Assembly: GCA_009193035.1 (NCBI GenBank)
Contig: SWDT01000001.1
Span: forward strand, 310,001-374,000
Source: Halicephalobus mephisto
Taxonomy: Eukaryota > Nematoda > Chromadorea > Rhabditida > Panagrolaimidae
Direction: 5' to 3'
Length of the DNA: 64,000 bases
Shown here: piece after piece, positions 22,124-34,318 of the stretch
How the letters are laid out: each line of letters begins with the position of its first letter
Numbering within the stretch: the stretch's first letter is position 1
The notes under the pieces: model-generated
Told to the model about the DNA's origin: nothing
Database searches by the model: none
Seen by the model: the letters and a program-made list of their open reading frames with translations, nothing else
Translations under genes and position numbers: made by a program

Positions 22124-22402
22124 GGCTGCAACTGATCGGGAATGCTAAAATAGACGGAAGTTATCGGATTTTAGAATGGAATTAAAAAGTAACATCCCGC
22201 GCCATTTCAAAAACACAAGGTCCCGCGCGACTGGTCCATTCAGAAATGGCGGGAAGAACGCGCCAGCAAATCTTGGAGGTGAGCGAAACAACTGGCCGAG
22301 AGGCGGGTAAGAGGGTGCTTGAGCCGCCTGTTTCTGTGCTGTTATATTGATCGATGTAATTTCCGATCCCTTTATAATTTTTATCGTTCTTGTTACATTG
22401 TA
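22124..22402. promoter_or_regulatory. Shared bidirectional promoter region (citron-like / neuferricin-like)
   Basis: 279 bp between divergent start codons. GC-richer than its surroundings, with repeated GCGCC/GGCGC words (CCCGCGCCATTT, GGCGGGAAGAACGCGCC). The GGCGGGAA words resemble E2F sites, which would fit a cytokinesis gene, but this is inference. An 82-codon minus-strand ORF here is a by-product of GC content. Confidence 0.55.
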
Positions 22403-23627
22403 ATGAGACGCGCCAAGGTACCTCCATCATTAAAAGCTAATGTTTTCACAACTGGTTTGATATTGATAGCAGCAAATGTAGCTATTGTTTCATTTTTATT
22501 TGCCGTCAACGATGTAGAGTTCCCGATTAGGCCCGCCGCTGACTGGGTTTTGCAGAGATTGTACAAAGTGAGTTTCTAACCCTGATAACACGTAATATTG
22601 TTTATTTTTACGACTTTTCAGATCGAATATATCAGGAAATCAGTCGACACGGTTAGAAACTCGTTTGGATTGCCCAGTTTAAAAATCGCAAAACATTCAA
22701 AACCTCAGGCTGTTACACCCGAGAACGTCGGTACTCTTCTAGATAATTCTCCAGGTAGGTTTATTATTGTATATAATTTGGTAATTTTATATAAAAATAA
22801 TGTTTTTAGAATTGCCGGTGTTCACAAAGGAACAACTCGCTTTATTCGACGGAAGCCGGTCTTCAAAACCGATTTATTTGGCTATTCTTGGCAAAGTTTA
22901 TGATGTACAAAAAGGAAGCAAACATTACGCTCCCGGGGGTGGATATCATTTCTTCGCAGGTATGTTCCAAATCTGTACTTGTGTAATCTCGGATTTTTGA
23001 AGGCAAAGACGCCACGAGGGCTTTCGTAACTGGTGATTTTTCTGATAGTGGTTTGGTGGACACAGTGGATGGGCTTTCTGAACAGGAGCTTCTGAGTGTT
23101 TTGGATTGGGTCAAGTTTTACGAAAAGGATTACAAACTAGTCGGTGTTGTTCAAGGATCGTATTATGATGAACAAGGTAACCCAACTCCTTTTCTGAAAG
23201 AGGTAAAGAATTAACATGTTGTTCTTTTTCAACTTTGTGGTTTAGGTCAAACAAGAGCTCAAGAAAGCAGTGGTATGGAAGGAGAAACAGCTCAAAGAGA
23301 ACGAAGTTTTCCCTCCATGCAATTCTGAATGGAATAAGGATAAAGGAGGACGTGTCTGGTGTACGACGAAGAGCGGAGGCATTGTCAGAGGTGGTTGTTG
23401 AGTTTTAGTTTCGAATATAAAGCAACTTTGGTTTAGAATGGGCCGGTGTTCCGAGGAGATTGTTCAATGCTGCTTCTAAGTCGTACAGATGCGCTTGTGT
23501 CAAGAACTTCGGTCCATCCTTGGTGAATCCTGGAGCTGAGGGCAACAGAGGCGATCTCGACAATCCCAGTCTGAAGGAATACGACGACTGCTCTCCCACT
23601 GCCAACTCTTGCAAACTCAATAATTAG
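22403..23627 (+). CDS. CYB5D2: Neuferricin-like cytochrome b5 domain protein
   Basis: Six exons (22403-22567, 22622-22754, 22810-22959, 23003-23202, 23246-23390, 23437-23627) encode 327 residues. A membrane anchor or signal segment lies at about 14-35 (VFTTGLILIAANVAIVSFLF). The heme-binding cytochrome b5/MAPR domain covers about 103-215: PVFTKEQLALFDGS, IYLAILGKVYDVQKGSKHYAPGGGYHFFAG, then DATRAFVTGDF. The C-terminal region has the conserved neuferricin Cys segments: RVWCTTKSGG, WAGVPRRL and YRCACV. Members are extracellular or endomembrane heme-binding proteins related to MAPR; neuferricin is linked to neurogenesis in vertebrates. It shares its promoter with the citron-like gene. Confidence 0.85.
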
Positions 23628-24489
23628 TCTTTTTGGATGCATTTTGCGCATTCTTCATCTCTCACATCCCGAGTTTTATTATTCCCACAAATTTCGATTG
23701 TTCCATAATAAGGGTAATAAATAATATCCTGTGATAATGAAGTGGAAATCCGTGGAGTTAGTCCGGCTCAAATGCAGCATTCCTAAGCGGACAAGGACCG
23801 GAGCAGTAGCCGACGTCCTTTTATCGATTCATGCAGCGGTTCGGTCGTTTTTTCAGAACGAAATTTCTCAAGATATGCATTTCAGACTAGTGTAATATGG
23901 ACAATTTTCCTCCAGGACTGTCGTGAATCCCTTAATCCCAGAGATATGTCTTAAAAATATCAAATTTTTATGAATTTATGTTTTTTCAAAAACCAGTTTA
24001 ACAATTTTTAAAAGGAACTTTAATGCAGAAAGTTCTCCACATCGGTCAATAAATATGTGTTTTTATTTTTTTTAAAATTATTTTTGGATTTTTTCGGATT
24101 TATATTCGTAGGAATTATCAGGTTATTTCGCATTAATGACAAGCCGAAAATAGCGATTTATTGACGTCAAGAAGGACTCGATGAAATGCTAGATAAAAGA
24201 AAACAGATAAAGTTAGAATTTCACAATTTACAAAATAAGCGGCATTACAAAGGACAAGTTTGTTCAGTAGACCACTTTTCTCTTTTTTAGATTTAGTCAT
24301 TCGACGATAACCCGTCCGCGCGACTTCCCTGTCAACACTGAATTTTGTCTTTTACAATTTTCCGTTCGTCTTGTGATTTTTAACCGATGTAAATTTGGAA
24401 TATTTAATTAGATCTTACAGAAGGGTGTTTCATGAAGGTGTATTCTCATTTGTAATTCGTCGACGGGTTCTTGAATCACATTCGACGTG
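23628..24489. other. Intergenic, no gene seen
   Basis: About 860 bp between two plus-strand genes. The first part is moderately GC-rich; the middle is AT-rich (about 23940-24260). I found no ORF with family features and no tRNA fold. It presumably holds the promoter of the coiled-coil gene. Confidence 0.5.
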
Positions 24490-25321
24490 ATGGAAACGGC
24501 CGACGGGATGACGGGGAAATCTGACTCCGATGAACTTCAGAAAGCCGTCATGGAACGGGATCTTATGTGGCGAGCTCATGAGAAGGCCCAGATCAGTTTT
24601 TTGCAGAATCAAACTTCGCAGATGACGCGGAATCTCCATCTGGAACTCGAACGCTTGATGAACGTAAACAGAGGTAGAATTGAATATAAAATTTATTTTT
24701 TAAAGCACTTTTAGAGCTGACTAGACGACTGAATGTTGGCGAATCTCCCTCGGAAGAGTTGGATAAAAAATTAGAAGAAGAACAACAAAAAAACAGCGAA
24801 TTGCGGGAGGAATTGAGGAAAACCCAACGTAAAGCAGCTGCTTTGGAGAAAACTTTGGAACGTACGGTAGCTTTCTACAAAGATGAATTAAGCCATCATG
24901 AAGACAGAATCCGCCAATTAACGGCAGAACTTCATGATCGAACTCAGACGGTTACTCAGCTGTCCACTCAATTAAGAACTATAAAGTTGAGAGAAGCCAT
25001 GGCTCAGGCACAACAACGGAGAAGAGCCTCCTGTACTTCCCCCAAGTCCCCTGTCAGCCCAACGGAACCTAATTCAGCTTTTCGGCTATTCGGATTTCAC
25101 CCAGGCAAGTCCCTAAAAAGGTATTAAATCCGCCCGATCTTCCGTAAATGTGGTCTTTCAGCTCGACTGTTAGGTCGACGAGCATCCGACAGCCACTTTG
25201 GCCAGATCCATCGGTCGAAAACAACATCGAGAGACGATCGATGCCAGCAAGTTACATCAGACCGCGGAACTTGGCAGGATTCAGAAGAACAGAATCGTCC
25301 TCCGAAGAACATGTGTAAATA
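24490..25321 (+). CDS. Coiled-coil protein, possibly CCDC92-like
   Basis: Exons 24490-24673, 24715-25104 and, if a GC-AG intron is used (25105-25161), 25162-25321. The protein is about 244 residues. The N-terminal heptad region (AQISFLQNQTSQMTRNLHLE, then LMNVNRELTRRL) resembles the FLQ-x-LH-E-L-x-ELT pattern of the CCDC92 domain. A second coiled coil follows (EEEQQKNSELREELRKTQRK to LERTVAFYKDELSHHEDRI), then Ser/Pro-rich sequence and a basic tail. Without the GC-AG intron the frame stops at 25127 after FGFHPGKSLKRY. With it, a further 52 codons stay open to TAA. The family call is tentative; the gene itself is well supported by coding composition and splice phase. Confidence 0.65.
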
Positions 25322-25427
25322 ATTCCGTTATTTATATACTCAATTGAATTTGACCACAGGCTGGCACACAATGGGTAATAAAGTCAATACATATAAGTGG
25401 ATTGTTACAGTAATTGCTTTGTAAAAA

Positions 25428-25556
25428 ATTGATTAAAATTATTTTTAAAAATAATAAAATAATTTCAAAAATTGATTAAAATTATTTTTAAAAATAATAA
25501 AATAGTTTCGAAAATTGATTAAGATTATTTTCAAAAATTAAAATTATTTTTAAAAA
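25428..25556. repeat. AT-rich tandem repeat
   Basis: Three partial units built on AAAATTGATTAAAATTATTTTTAAAAATAATAAAATA, spacing about 50 bp then shortening, in the 427-bp gap between the convergent coiled-coil and chitinase genes. Nothing else is seen in that gap (25322-25747) apart from 3' flanks. Confidence 0.7.
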
Positions 25557-25747
25557 TTGTTGATTTTTATATAAAAATCCTCATAATGGCAATATTGGAC
25601 GGGAATTTTTCGTGGCGAGAGGACCTCTTATTGTCCGATGCCCGCTCCGCTCACTTCCAAATTCGGTTCTTTTTCTGTCGATGAATTTTATTTCCATATT
25701 TTTCGTGGATATTGTGTAATATATGATGTAATTAATTCCTTCTCCTG

Positions 25748-27185
25748 TTATCCGTGTTTGTTTACCATCTGGTCGTGTATCGAACTTGTTAGAGGATATC
25801 TGCCCTGCTCGCATATTCCGTCGTAATCGTCCGCGTGGAGTCCGAATATCATGACTCCCGCTAGATTCATGCTTTTTGCGTAAGATGCCTTTACTCTTAC
25901 AGAATTGACGTCTTCAGAAGTGATCCATTGATGGTTCTTCACGAAATAAGGAGTGGCAGCTCTGGAACTCCAGTGGTAGGTGTAGCCGTTTGATGTCAGA
26001 TTGCAAATCTACAGTGACCATTATTTTATATATGGATTTTGTTTTGCTTTGAACTCACCGTTGGGAAATCAACAGTACCTCCAAATTTAGAAGGTCCGAC
26101 GGCAGGGGCATAAGGGAAGTGCAGATACTTTGTGAGGAGCGTGAATCCTTTACCTAAACCATTACGGATTCTACTGGACCTGTATTTGTCCACTTACCAT
26201 ACGTAGGGATACCGAAGACAGTTTTGTTCCTCTGAAGTCCCATTTGTAACCAATACCGTAACGAATAGTCCTAGAATAACTGGTAGATAATTAAACTTTG
26301 TGCAATGTCAGGTTACCGAATTCATTTTGGCCAAAATCAGAAATTCGTAGTTCGCCGCCCTTAATGGAGCGTTGAAACCCGTTATAGGTTCTAACCGGCT
26401 GACGTCGTGAAAGTCATAGGTCATAATTTGCAAGTAGTCCGCATATCTGAAGGTTTTTATTTTGTTCGATTGTTCATTTGGTCTTACCTGTTTATAGCAC
26501 CGATGTCATATCCAACTTTCGCGATTGTGTAAGGAGCTCCGGCGGTCACCATCAGGATTAAGGGTTTCTTTTCTTGGTCAAAACGAGTCCTTAGTGCCTA
26601 AACCGAGGATTTGCTCAATAGTAATGCCAGTTCTATACCTGGAGTAGTGTTGCAAATCCCTTTTTGTCCGTCTTCTTCGCATCCGGACTCCAAACGGGGA
26701 ATTCCCAGTCGATGTCGAATCCATCCAACTCGTTGTCAATCATATAATGGACGAGTGTGCTGGCCATTTGTCTCATTAGGCCGTCGTCCAGCACCTACAA
26801 ACTTGTCTTAACTTTTTGTGGAGAAAGACTTACGATACGACTCATGAAGTGATTTCTAGGAGTCAAAGTGAGTAAAATTTTAACTTTCTCATCTCGGTTT
26901 TTTAGATTAACAAAAGATCGGATTTTGTCTGGTGGTGGAAGTAGTAATAAGCCGTCACTGTTGACGAAAGTACCACCAATAACTAAAATGTGGGTACAAA
27001 TTTTCCTGTCCACTAATGGTTCCATTTTCGAAGGTCCTGGAGAATTCATTCTGTAATCCCATTTTGACTGGTATTTTGTAATTATCTAAATTAACAATGA
27101 AAACTCACGGGGCGTAACAGGTTATTACATATCCTTCGGTTACTGACAGAAACGTCACTAGACATAGAATAAGTGAAATCCGCAT
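25748..27185 (-). CDS. GH18 chitinase-like secreted hydrolase
   Basis: Eight exons on the minus strand, starting at 27185 and ending with TAA at 25748-25750, encode roughly 400 residues. Residues 1-18 (MRISLILCLVTFLSVTEG) form a signal peptide. The GH18 barrel is clear: strand 1 with CYAP, strand 3 with VKILLTLTP, catalytic strand 4 ELDGFDIDWEFPV (the DxxDxDxE motif with the proton-donor Glu intact), MTYDFHDV on strand 6, and a C-terminal GVMIFGLHADDYDGICEQGRYPL matching the last strand of chitinases. No chitin-binding domain follows. It probably acts on chitin in eggshell, pharynx or moulting cuticle, or on fungal or other chitin outside the animal. Six of the seven introns are under 65 nt. 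The exact length was not summed exon by exon. Confidence 0.85.
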
Positions 27186-28616
27186 TTTTAATAAATGTGC
27201 CGTTCACTGCCTAGATATAGTTCTCAATGTTTTTCTGGGCACGAGATATCTGTCCAAGATACCGATAACGCGGTCACCTCTTCTTTATGTGTCTGCTGTC
27301 TCTAGATCAAAGAACACGTGGTTTTTTCGGACACATTGATTAACTTTGGAAATAAAAACCTTTGAAATTTTAATAAAAATAAAAAAATAGACAATTTTGA
27401 ATTTTTGCTTAAATGTATGATTATAATTCTAATGCTAACAAAAAGTCGTTCTGCTCGTTGGACGTTTACAATAGTTGTTAGCCAGCTGGCCGGCCTCGTT
27501 TTGGCCATGGAAATTTGGCTTGTGGTCACTTGTTTCTTGGCTTTAGCATAAATTAAGCATGTTTTGGAAGTACTAAGGAAAAATGGTCAAAGCTTTGCTA
27601 GAGATTTTGAAGCTCTTTTTGTTCGGAATTTTGGCATTTTGACAATATTCATATGACCCCATGCTGAACAACTGTTCTTTAACCTTCCGGAATGTTTATC
27701 GCTTTTTAAACATTCTTATTTTTGTCAAATACTCTCAAATTGGAAAAATTAAGCTTGTGTTGAAATAACACTTTCTGTACTTGTTGTCGATTGAGGAGTG
27801 ACTCAGCGGAATCACTTCTTGCAGATGAGGTTGTCAGTGATTCATTTTATTTTTAATTTTGGAACGTGTGCAGGTAGTTGAAATTAAAAAATAAAAAAAA
27901 TACCAAATTGAGGTATATTTTTGGAAATGTCGAAATTATATATGGTTAAAAAACTAAATTTATATTGAATTTTTAAAAATTCCAAATTTATGTAATTAAA
28001 AAAATATTTAATTTTTAAAAATATTTAGTTTACATAATTTAAAAAATATTTAATTTATATAATTTTTAAAAATTTCAAATTTATGTAATTTAAAAAAATT
28101 TATATAATTTTCTAAAATATTTAATTTATTTAATTTTAAAAAATTTCAAATTTATGTAATTTAAAAAATATTTAATTTATATGATTTTTCAATGTATTTA
28201 ATTGATGTACAATTTTTTAAATTCTAAATTTATGTAATTTTTTAAATATCAAATGTAATTTTTAAATTTCAAATTTACGCAATTCTTGAAGTAGCAAATT
28301 GATGAGATTTCTTCGGTGTTCTTTACACGATTCTGTTGCCGTTTTTATGGCTTCCGTTCCTCCAATATTTTGAACTGTTTACTTATCTTCTTAAACTCTT
28401 CTCGTTCTGAACTTCCGAGACTGGCCCGATTTGCAGCCGTTCAAAAGCCCTTTGGAAAATTTCACAACTGTTATTGCTTGTAACGTTGTGTGTTTTTCGA
28501 ACGTGTTTGGATTTATGAGTTTAGAATGATGGTTTTTTGTATTAATTTGTAATTTCAGTTAGCGTTGTTATTTTGACGGTGAATTTTGCGAATTTAAACG
28601 AAATTGGAATTTTGAA
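27186..28616. other. Divergent intergenic region with a low-complexity AT block
   Basis: 1.43 kb between the chitinase start and the formin start. From about 27890 to 28285 it is built of imperfect repeats of AAATTTATGTAATTTAAAAA and ATTTAATTTATATAATTTTT (at least six units). Elsewhere I see no ORF or RNA gene. Promoters of both flanking genes must lie here. Confidence 0.6.
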
Positions 28617-31600
28617 ATGACGGGTTCACCTCCGTTTCCGTCTGTTGAAAATGGTGATTCTGTGAATAACACGCTGAAACGATCTGCAAGACCAGATGAA
28701 GCGGAAGTACTGACTCAATTCGAACAAGTCCTGGTGAGTTTTTAGATAACGTATTGATTGCATAATCTTCTTTTAGAAACGCATGGATTTGCCTGCTGAT
28801 AAAATTCGAATTTTGAGAGATTGCAGTTTGGACAAGAAATGGGCGCTTGTTTGTGATCAGAAACTGATGAGCGATGGGACTGATCCTAGTCAATATCTGG
28901 ATATTTTGAAAACGTATATCGAGAGAAAAGAAAAGAAAAAGAAATACAAAATTATCGGAGATATGAGTTCTACTAAGTTACTTAAGCATATTGAGATTTC
29001 TCTAAGGACAAATTCAATTGATTGGGTTTGGAAATTTCTCGACGAAAATCATAACGGACTTCGTTATATAATTCAATATATGTATATTAATCGGGATTGT
29101 CTGATGTCTCCTCCACAGACATTCCAGAACAGCCAAATGGGCGAATTCGACGGCACTATGGATTCTTCTGGATCGTCACCTAAATTACACAGAAAATATT
29201 CGTTTTCCAAAACTCCATCTAAATCTCAGAAATACATCAACATGAACGAAGAAGACGATATTCATATATGTGTTCTTTGTTTGAGAGCAATAATGAACAA
29301 CAAATATGGGTTCAATATGGTATTTTCGGACAAGGAAGCAATATATAGTCTTACTAGATGTATTTTACATCCTAATTTGAAGTGAGTTGTTTAAACAGTA
29401 ACTTGGGGATTAATGTGAGTTTTTTCAGAACGAAGGCTTTGGCTATTGAGTTGCTGAGTGCTATTTGTTTGGTTAATGATGGACATGAATTAGTGGTTAA
29501 TGCTTTTACGAGATTTCAGGTTTGTTAATTTTTATAAAATTATGTTTAATTTTTTATTTTTAGCGAGATTACAACGAAAATTCAAGATTTAGTACTTTGT
29601 TTTACTTTTTCCGATATCCACCGGAATTTCATGTTGAATTTATGTCGTCATGTTTGCAGTTGATTAATGTACTTGTTCATTCTGTAGAGGACTGTAATTA
29701 TCGTGTGTCTCTACAGTATGAATTTACTCTTCTTGGTTTGGATGATTACCTTTCTGTAAGACTACTTTTGTGACTTTTTTCATATATGGTTTTAGATTTT
29801 GGAAGAAAACGAATGTGAATCTTTGGTTGCTCATCGGCATTCTTATCAGGAAAACTTTATTGATGTTCAAAAATTGATGGATTTATCTCTTGAATTACTA
29901 AAAGTTAAAGAAAAATGTGATCAATTGGATCATTCTTTGACTCTTTCTCGAGAAAGAAATCAACAAGCTGCTGCTGAATACTTTTCTTACAGAGCACGAT
30001 TGGAGAAACAAATATCCGATATTACTAAAGAATTAAATGTGAACAAACAAGAATTAAGTTCAAAAGACAAACAGTTGGAATCAACACGTCAAGAAGTTGC
30101 ATGTTTGGAATTACGATTGAAAGAAATTACTAAATTGAAGGAAAGTATGGAATATGAACTTCGAGCAATTCAGAATAAACCTTCTGAGGAACAAAAAATA
30201 ATTATTATTCAACCGCCTAAACCGGCAGAAAGGAAACTTCCACCTGTGGCTGATAATGCTCCACCACCACCACCTCCTCCTCCTTCTTCTTCTTCGTCAT
30301 CGTCTTTGGGACCTTCTATTCCTCCTGTTACTGGTGGTCCACCACCACCACCACCGCCTCCTCCTCTTCCATCAACTACTGGCGGTCCACCACCTCCTCC
30401 TCCTCCTCCTCCGTTGCCTAATGGATTGAAAACTGGCGTGAAATTTCTTGAACCTCAGGATTGTAAGACTCTTCGACGTGTGTTGCATCCTAAAAATAAA
30501 CTACCTCCATTGACGTGGACTGCGTTGAATCCAAATCAAGTCAAAGGAACTGTCTTCATGGATTTGAATGATGAAAAACTTCATGATAAAATCAATTTTA
30601 GTTTTTTAGAAGAGAATTTCAAATTGCCTGATGCGAATTCTACAGCTAATTTGGATTCTGGACAACATTCACCAGCTCCTTCAACAGGAAGTTCAACGAC
30701 GAAAGAAAGTACAACAACTTTATTATCGAATAAAAGATTACAGAATATTGCAATTACGAGGAGAAAATTGGCACGATCGGTGAACGATATAACAATTGCA
30801 GTACATAGATGTGATTTGACGTTATTTCCTGCTGAATTAGTTGATATTTTATTACCTATGGTACCGAATGATGAAGAAATTACAACTTTTAAAGAATATG
30901 CATTAAATAATAATAATAGTTTTGAAGCACTTTCACCTGAAGATAGATTTGTTGCTGGATTAATCAATATTGAAAGATTGAGTTTTAAATTGAAAATTAT
31001 GTCGTTTATGGCTAGTTTTGAAGAATCTGCAAAACTTCTAAGACCGTCGTTGATGAATTTGACTGCTGCATCTGCTGCTCTTAAGGATTCTAAATTGTTT
31101 CCGAAAATTCTCGAAGTTGTTTTGTCATTTGGAAATTTCTTAAATGGTCAACGTAGAGGACCTGCTTATGGATTCAAAATTTCAAGTCTCGAAACCCTTC
31201 GTGTGATGAAAAGTCCAACAGATCACAAATTGACTTTACTTCATGCTGTTTGTTATGTAATCAATGAACAATTTTCTGAATTGGCTAAATTTTCGGATGA
31301 ATTAAAATGTTTAGATGGTGCTGCAGGGATTAATCTAGAATCAATTCAATTCGATGTTCGACAACTTGAAACAACATTTAAAATGGTTTTACAAGAACAT
31401 GAACAAAGAGGTCCTGATAGTCCTGTTGCTTTGGCTAATTTTGTCGAAAAAGCTAAAAATACAATGGAAGAATTACAGTCAGATATGAAACTTGCAATAG
31501 ATACGTTTACTGCTTGTGTGGAAATGTTCGGCGAAAATCCCAGAACACAACAACCATCAGTTTTCTTTACTTATATAGCTAATTTCGTCAAAGGATTCCA

Positions 31601-31974
31601 ACAATGTTCTGTTGATCTTAAAGAACGAAAAGCAGCTTTAGAGGTTTGTGACGTAGAAGATTTCAGATTATTTAATGAATTTTTTTTAGAGAAAACAAGC
31701 CACGGAATTAAAAACGTCCAAAGTTAATAGTAAACAACGAAATGGTGCTTTATTAGATGAATTGAATGCTAAATTCATGAAGGATACTAGTGGTCCAACA
31801 GGAAAACTTAATCGTTCTGAAATTGCCGATGGCGATTTTGAACGTTTGATGAACAGTATCAAAGGAGGGTACTTGGCTGATGGACCTCCTGTGGCAACAA
31901 GACCTAGAAAAAGTCCATCACCGTTGAGAAAACATCAAAGAGAATCTCAATTAGTTAATCGAGAAAGAATATGA
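28617..31974 (+). CDS. Formin of the FMNL/FRL subfamily
   Basis: Six exons (28617-28733, 28777-29381, 29429-29519, 29564-29755, 29796-31643, 31690-31974) encode 1,045 residues. The N-terminal GBD/FH3 region (about 30-400) has the FMNL hallmarks [28 protein letters not shown] and LEISLRTN-type [16 protein letters not shown] coiled coil (about 350-480) leads to a proline-rich FH1 (about 485-545, three poly-Pro runs) and a full FH2 domain (about 555-930; [37 protein letters not shown]). A DAD-like tail ([11 protein letters not shown] followed by [15 protein letters not shown]) ends the protein. FMNL formins are Rho-GTPase-regulated actin nucleators/elongators acting at the cortex and protrusions. 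The last intron (46 nt) is short and its retention would truncate the DAD. Codon usage is more AT-rich than in neighbours. Confidence 0.9.
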
Positions 31975-32188
31975 TCCACTAGTTTCGGGTTATGAAGATT
32001 TCGGGTTTATGCAATGAATTGTAATTTTACGTGTACCGTTTTTTTTTTATTTTTTAGTTATCCTCGGTGCCGAGTTAAGCATTTTTCTTGCGAATTTTAA
32101 TAAATGAATTGTTTACTCATTGATTTCTCCCGTTAAGATATCTTGAAACATCGAAAAACTGATACTAAGAACCCGTAATTTGGAATAA

Positions 32189-34318
32189 TTATGCCCTGGC
32201 AAGAGGGCTCTGGTACTCGTTATTTTTCGATGAACGAGGTGATCTGCTACGAGAGCGAATTCTGGATCTGCTGGATTTTTCTCTATCTCTTCTGTAATTG
32301 TCAGGTCCTCCTCGATTGTCCCACCTGTCAAAACGATCATTTTGTTTGCTGCTGTGATAATCTCTCCGATCTGTTTCATAATATGCTCTTCCTCTTGTTG
32401 ATCCCCTCGAGTTTACTCTGCTGTTTCGGTAATCGTTATCATAACCACCGTAATCGTTATATCCTCTGTCGAATCCCCGATCGTATCTAGGTCCTGATGG
32501 ATAATCCCTCCTTTCGTAATTGTAACGATCTGGAGATGATCTGTAACTTCTGCTCTCGGGGTACCTCGAGTCGGAGAAACCGAATCCTCCTTGGGTTTGT
32601 TCTTGTAATCCTTGTCCGTTGATCATCTGCAACTGTTTCTCCGCTAAGGTCTTCAGATGAGCTTCATCCATGGCAGTGACAGGTTGTGAAGGTAGAGGAA
32701 TCCCAGCATGCACATCGAAATTCGTTTCTATGATCTGTGGAACTACAGTAACTGCTTCAGCAACAGGCGAATTCGATACATTAGTGACTGCAGCTGTCCT
32801 TTGTCGGGGGTCTGTGGATGGACGCATTCTGGGATCCCGAGCTGCGGCTGATTTCTCGACTTTCACGGCGGTCATGGAGCTCTCCTGACTTGAGGGGGGC
32901 ATAGGGGGCATGTTCTGTCCGAACATGGAAGACGCCCTGTCGAACTGTTTCTGAATAAAGCATTGGATCCTCGGGTCATTCTTGAATCTATCCGCAGAGA
33001 GTTTCTGAAGGAAATCAATATCGTAATCAGTGTCGGTGTCGGCGATTGGAATCAAACGGTAAACTGTGTTCTTCAATTCGAGTTTGGAATTTCCAGGAGA
33101 TATCTTCTCTTCAGGAGTGGCCGGTTCTGCCCTCCAAGTTTCCCCTGCAGGATTCGCGGATTCAATTCCACCTTTGACGTTGGACATTTCCTCCAGCATT
33201 GCTCCGAAAGAAAAACCGTTTTGATTGCTTGGTTGTGATGATGGAAACGTCGGATAAGGTTCCGCTTCTTTCGCTATCAACTTCTCATCTGGGTCTTCCA
33301 TAGGATCAAATACTTCAACATTGGGCTTTTCTTCAGGAACTGGATTCACAACCGGCGGAGTGGAAGACGGGACAGCAGGGGCAGGTCTCGGTAACAGGAC
33401 TTTTCTTCTGGTCGGTTGCTGAGGGATCACAATCTGAGCTGCCAAGGCTTCGTCCTGGACCATTTGATCGAAGATGCTCTGAGTGTATTCGTTCAACGGC
33501 ATATGAGAGTACTTGCATGGACTACGGTCACATTTTCCTTGATGAAAAGCTTTACAGGGATATTCGCCGTGAAGTAGAGTACAAGCAAGACCTTTTTTAC
33601 AGAATCCTTGTTGATAAAACTTGCATAATTCTGGTTTCCTGTTTGAATGAGCCGCATCGTGACTATATGCACAATTATCTCCATCTCGACAGTATCCTTC
33701 TCTGAAGAATTTGCACAAAATAGCTTCTGTCCAAGGTTGTCGTCTCCTCGGGGGTAACTGCGGAGGGAAACGTTCAGGTGAAGGTTCTCGGGCAGCCCTC
33801 TTGGACGGGTAACTGTCGACTCCGGGCGACGGGGAATGTCGTTTTCTGTAAAAATTTTTATATAAAAAATTAAAAAAACACCAAACCTTGGATTTGATTC
33901 ATGGATATTCAATGAAGACGATTGCTTCGAACCACTAGTACTATTGGATGACTCCGAACTCTGAAAAAAAATTTGTTTCAGTTTTTCGAAAATAACAAAG
34001 CTATTAGTTTGAGCTTTGCTTAATAAGGAAATTACGCACTATTTTTTCAGTATTTTTTGCAGATGTTGTGTTTCTTCGATGTGACGATGATGAATCTAAA
34101 ATCTCAACGTCAGGAAAACGTCCGAAGATAGTAACAAACGAAAACGAACCTTTGTTATCGGTGTGCACTCGTTCATCTTCTTCATCGTCCATAATTTCGC
34201 CTTCTTCTGGAAGTTCTCCTTCCTCGATATCATTTGGCCCTGGATCATCACAGAATGTTTGATCGTTTTCAAGACGTGTATTTGAGTTCATTTTTGAGAT
34301 TCCCGCACTAGATGCCAT
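32189..34318 (-). CDS. CCCH zinc-finger protein of the ZC3H4/6/8 (Suppressor of sable) family
   Basis: Three exons: 34318-34040, 33960-33887 and 33845-32189, about 669 residues. The acidic N-terminus has the EEGELPEEGEIMDDEE pattern of this family. Three consecutive CCCH fingers follow at about 162-230: CKFFREGYCRDGDNCAYSH, CKFYQQGFCKKGLACTLLH and CKAFHQGKCDRSPCKYSH. The spacing and the trailing MPLNEYTQSIFDQMVQDE match ZC3H4/6/8. The rest is Pro-rich, then Arg/Tyr/Gly-rich and finally an RS-type tail (RSRIRSRSRSPRSS). Family members are nuclear RNA-binding proteins that limit transcription of aberrant or noncoding RNAs. Exon 1 could alternatively end at AACAAAG, but only the 34040 donor keeps the phase. 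Converges on the formin with 214 bp between stops. Confidence 0.85.

Noticed and set aside
22182..22430. 82-codon minus-strand ORF beginning MMEVPWRVSL
   Set aside because: It lies across the GC-rich shared promoter and the first exon of the neuferricin-like gene on the other strand, has no domain and no splice support.
23740..23880. GC-richer stretch considered as a tRNA, snRNA or spliced-leader RNA
   Set aside because: No cloverleaf, no Sm-site/stem arrangement and no A/B box pair that I could fold by eye.
32113..32379. Separate 88-codon minus-strand gene at the end of the CCCH gene
   Set aside because: It overlaps the RS-rich end of the CCCH frame in another phase and has no independent splice or motif support.
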